This document shows, one piece after another, positions 4,260-5,758 of a DNA stretch of 5,758 nt. Source of the stretch: Candidatus Zixiibacteriota bacterium (GTDB lineage Bacteria > Zixibacteria > MSB-5A5 > GN15 > JACZUZ01); contig JACZUZ010000147.1 of NCBI GenBank assembly GCA_022572905.1, positions 1-5,758 on the forward strand, written 5' to 3'. The notes below the pieces were generated by a model that was given only the letters and a program-made list of their open reading frames with translations, was not told the DNA's origin and did no database searches. Made by a program: the position numbers and the translations under genes. Positions within the stretch are counted from its first letter, which is position 1, and each line of letters starts with the position of its first letter.

Positions 4260-5758
4260 TTATTTCAACAAGACCATTTTTCGTTTTTCTACAAATCCGT
4301 CCGCCATTAGGCGGTAAAAATAAACTCCGCTGGTTGCGCTTGACGCATCCCAGATGACTGTGTGATATCCCGCCGGGCGTTCTTCATTGAGCAGTGTAGC
4401 CACTTTCTGCCCCAGGATATTGTAAATGCTGATTGTCACAAGAGCCGCCCGCGGCGTTCCGAAAGTGATCTTGGTCACAGGATTGAACGGATTCGGATAA
4501 TTGCCAATCAGCGTGAAATCATCTGGAACACCACTTTCGCCAATTGATTCAGCGCCAGCGCCTGCTTTGGGCCTAATTACGATACAATCACTGGCCGAAA
4601 ATTCTGAGCCGTCATTGAGTTTACCCGTCAGGGTTAATCGCAACTGACTTACACCAGACAGATCGCCCAGAGCCGCAATTACTTCAGACCGTAAGAACTT
4701 GAGCGTCAAATCTTCGTGGCCGTCGACGGAATCTTCAACACATCCGCATTCGATAGTGAATTCAGGCGGCGCCGAGACATCATCAAAGCCGTGACGAACC
4801 GGACCCACACCTTCGAGAGCAAGGGTTGAAACATCCACATCGCGCACGTCAAAGTCTGTTGTTCCGAGTAAAGCCACTGGCAGAACAGCATTGCCATGTG
4901 CTTCACGGCCTCTGATGTTGAACGGATTCGGACACGATCCGGGTTTGATGTCGAGGTTGAGGACCTGACTGACTGTCGGCTCACAACCAACACCTAGCGC
5001 GCCAACCAATACGCCACACGGACTATTTTGCGGGGAGCCCGGAGATGTTGAATTTAGTTGAAGATCACCAGTTGAAGTGTCGCAGAACAACGGGTCGAGA
5101 GAGAAATTATTGTTAGTGTTTTGTTGTGCGCTTATGGGCGCTGTCCAGTCTCCTTCTGCGGTTCCGAATATGTCTGTGCATGAAAACGACGGGGCCGCCG
5201 ATCCAGAGATATGAAACGCCGAATCTCCGGTCCCAAAGGAAATGATACAATTGTTAAAGAGAGGTTCGGTCGGAGAGGGTTGTCCTGACCTCTGATCGAC
5301 GAAGAATGAAGATCCTTTACCGCTGGAAGCTCCGTAGAATGTACATCCGTCGAATACGGGCAATGAGCCGTCTTGAATAAAAACAGCGCCACCTAATTCA
5401 AGGGCTTTCGGGCGAATCACAGTGCATGAATTAAATGTGGGAGATGAACGCGCAATGCATATTGAACCAGCGTGCGCTCCGCTGGAGCAGTCTTTGAACA
5501 CGCAATTTGATACGATGGGATTGCCTTCGTCTTCACAGTAGAAGCTTCCACCATAGTGATTTGAAAAATTGTTGGAGAATTCGCATGACTCAATTAAAGG
5601 TGAGGCCAAATCCTTACAGTAAATTGCGCCGCCCCGTACTGATGAATTAGCGGAAAACAGGCAATTACGAATTACTGGCGAGGAAGAAGAACAGCGAACA
5701 GCGCCGCCCTGGTCAAAGTTGTGGGGCGGGAAATTGAAGGAAAAGCCATTAATAATTT
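4260..5758 (-). CDS. Right-handed beta-helix exported protein with type A C-terminal sorting domain, 5'-truncated (498 aa visible)
   Basis: The frame is open to the right edge of the window, so the start and signal peptide are missing; a TTG at 5609 is internal, because repeats continue upstream of it. Visible residues 1 to about 185 are parallel beta-helix coils. Small-residue turns recur every 25-27 residues (GG/AG/KG near 17, 42, 69, 96, 122, 147), each followed by short strands of the PxIxNCxF type. The helix is capped by DPLFCD (221-226), GDLQL (230-234) and GALGVGC (252-258), as in choice-of-anchor Q-like proteins. Residues about 266-397 form an accessory domain, from LNLDIKPGSCPNPFN through LPVALLGTTDFDV (292-304) and DLTLKF to DCIVIRPK (390-397); similar domains occur in exported proteins of several environmental phyla. 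The sorting tail follows at about 410-498: GNYPNPFNP, IYNILGQKV, SGVYFYRL and KMVLLK. It is probably a surface or secreted adhesin-like or polysaccharide-binding protein; no catalytic residues are evident. The stop is TAA. Confidence 0.87.
   Translation of the reverse strand, partial: IINGFSFNFPPHNFDQGGAVRCSSSSPVIRNCLFSANSSVRGGAIYCKDLASPLIESCEFSNNFSNHYGGSFYCEDEGNPIVSNCVFKDCSSGAHAGSICIARSSPTFNSCTVIRPKALELGGAVFIQDGSLPVFDGCTFYGASSGKGSSFFVDQRSGQPSPTEPLFNNCIISFGTGDSAFHISGSAAPSFSCTDIFGTAEGDWTAPISAQQNTNNNFSLDPLFCDTSTGDLQLNSTSPGSPQNSPCGVLVGALGVGCEPTVSQVLNLDIKPGSCPNPFNIRGREAHGNAVLPVALLGTTDFDVRDVDVSTLALEGVGPVRHGFDDVSAPPEFTIECGCVEDSVDGHEDLTLKFLRSEVIAALGDLSGVSQLRLTLTGKLNDGSEFSASDCIVIRPKAGAGAESIGESGVPDDFTLIGNYPNPFNPVTKITFGTPRAALVTISIYNILGQKVATLLNEERPAGYHTVIWDASSATSGVYFYRLMADGFVEKRKMVLLK

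Noticed and set aside
4124..4357. 77-codon plus-strand ORF with several cysteines
   Set aside because: GTG start without ribosome binding site; nearly half is antisense to the end of the beta-helix gene.
5607..5609. TTG as the start of the beta-helix gene
   Set aside because: The same frame continues open to the window edge with further coils of the same repeat (GGAV, NCLF, GGAI), so the gene is simply truncated by the window.
1..5758. CRISPR arrays, tRNA or rRNA genes, insertion sequences
   Set aside because: No spaced direct repeats, no cloverleaf-like segment, no rRNA-like stretch and no transposase or terminal inverted repeats were seen.

Overview
The window looks like chromosomal DNA from a free-living bacterium of the FCB superphylum or a related candidate phylum. 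Zixibacteria-like lineages are my best guess, but this rests on protein style and not on a marker gene. Three separate proteins end in the same kind of C-terminal module: a Y/WPNPFNP motif, then an IYNL/ILGQ-like beta-sandwich, then SGVYxYR/K, and a final KM(V/I)LLK. This is the type A sorting (Por/T9SS-like, FlgD-Ig-like) domain of exported proteins in those groups. Extended purine-rich ribosome binding sites and sigma70-like promoters fit the same picture.

Layout. Bases 1-384 (+) are the 3' end of an S10 serine carboxypeptidase-like gene. Bases 449-1360 (+) encode a cytoplasmic TPR protein with AGA/AGG-rich arginine codons unlike its neighbours. It converges, with a 26-bp gap, on a two-gene minus-strand operon. 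The first gene (2294-3061) and second gene (1387-2283) both encode exported proteins with the sorting tail: a small Ig-like protein and a reeler-like (choice-of-anchor V-like) protein. Promoter-like boxes for this operon lie at 3106-3134.

Bases 3135-3528 hold no gene I can support. Next comes a compact set of small elements on the plus strand. A near-consensus promoter (3541-3569) leads into a roughly 150-nt transcript. That transcript carries a very long Shine-Dalgarno sequence, an 11-codon ORF (3598-3633), mutually exclusive short stems, and a strong intrinsic terminator (3691-3725). A second hairpin and a second terminator follow. The T-run of that second terminator overlaps the -35 box of another good promoter (3806-3834), which serves a 35-residue, extremely basic protein (3927-4034).

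The right end (4260-5758, minus) is the 3' two-thirds or less of a large exported right-handed beta-helix protein. It has a central accessory domain and the same sorting tail.

Functionally, the large genes are mostly about the cell surface or secretion (peptidase, Ig-like, reeler-like, beta-helix). The most unusual part is 3541-4034, where two tiny genes each have their own promoter. The 3541-3725 unit is the best candidate for something undescribed: a minigene, leader or small RNA with all expression signals intact and almost no coding capacity.
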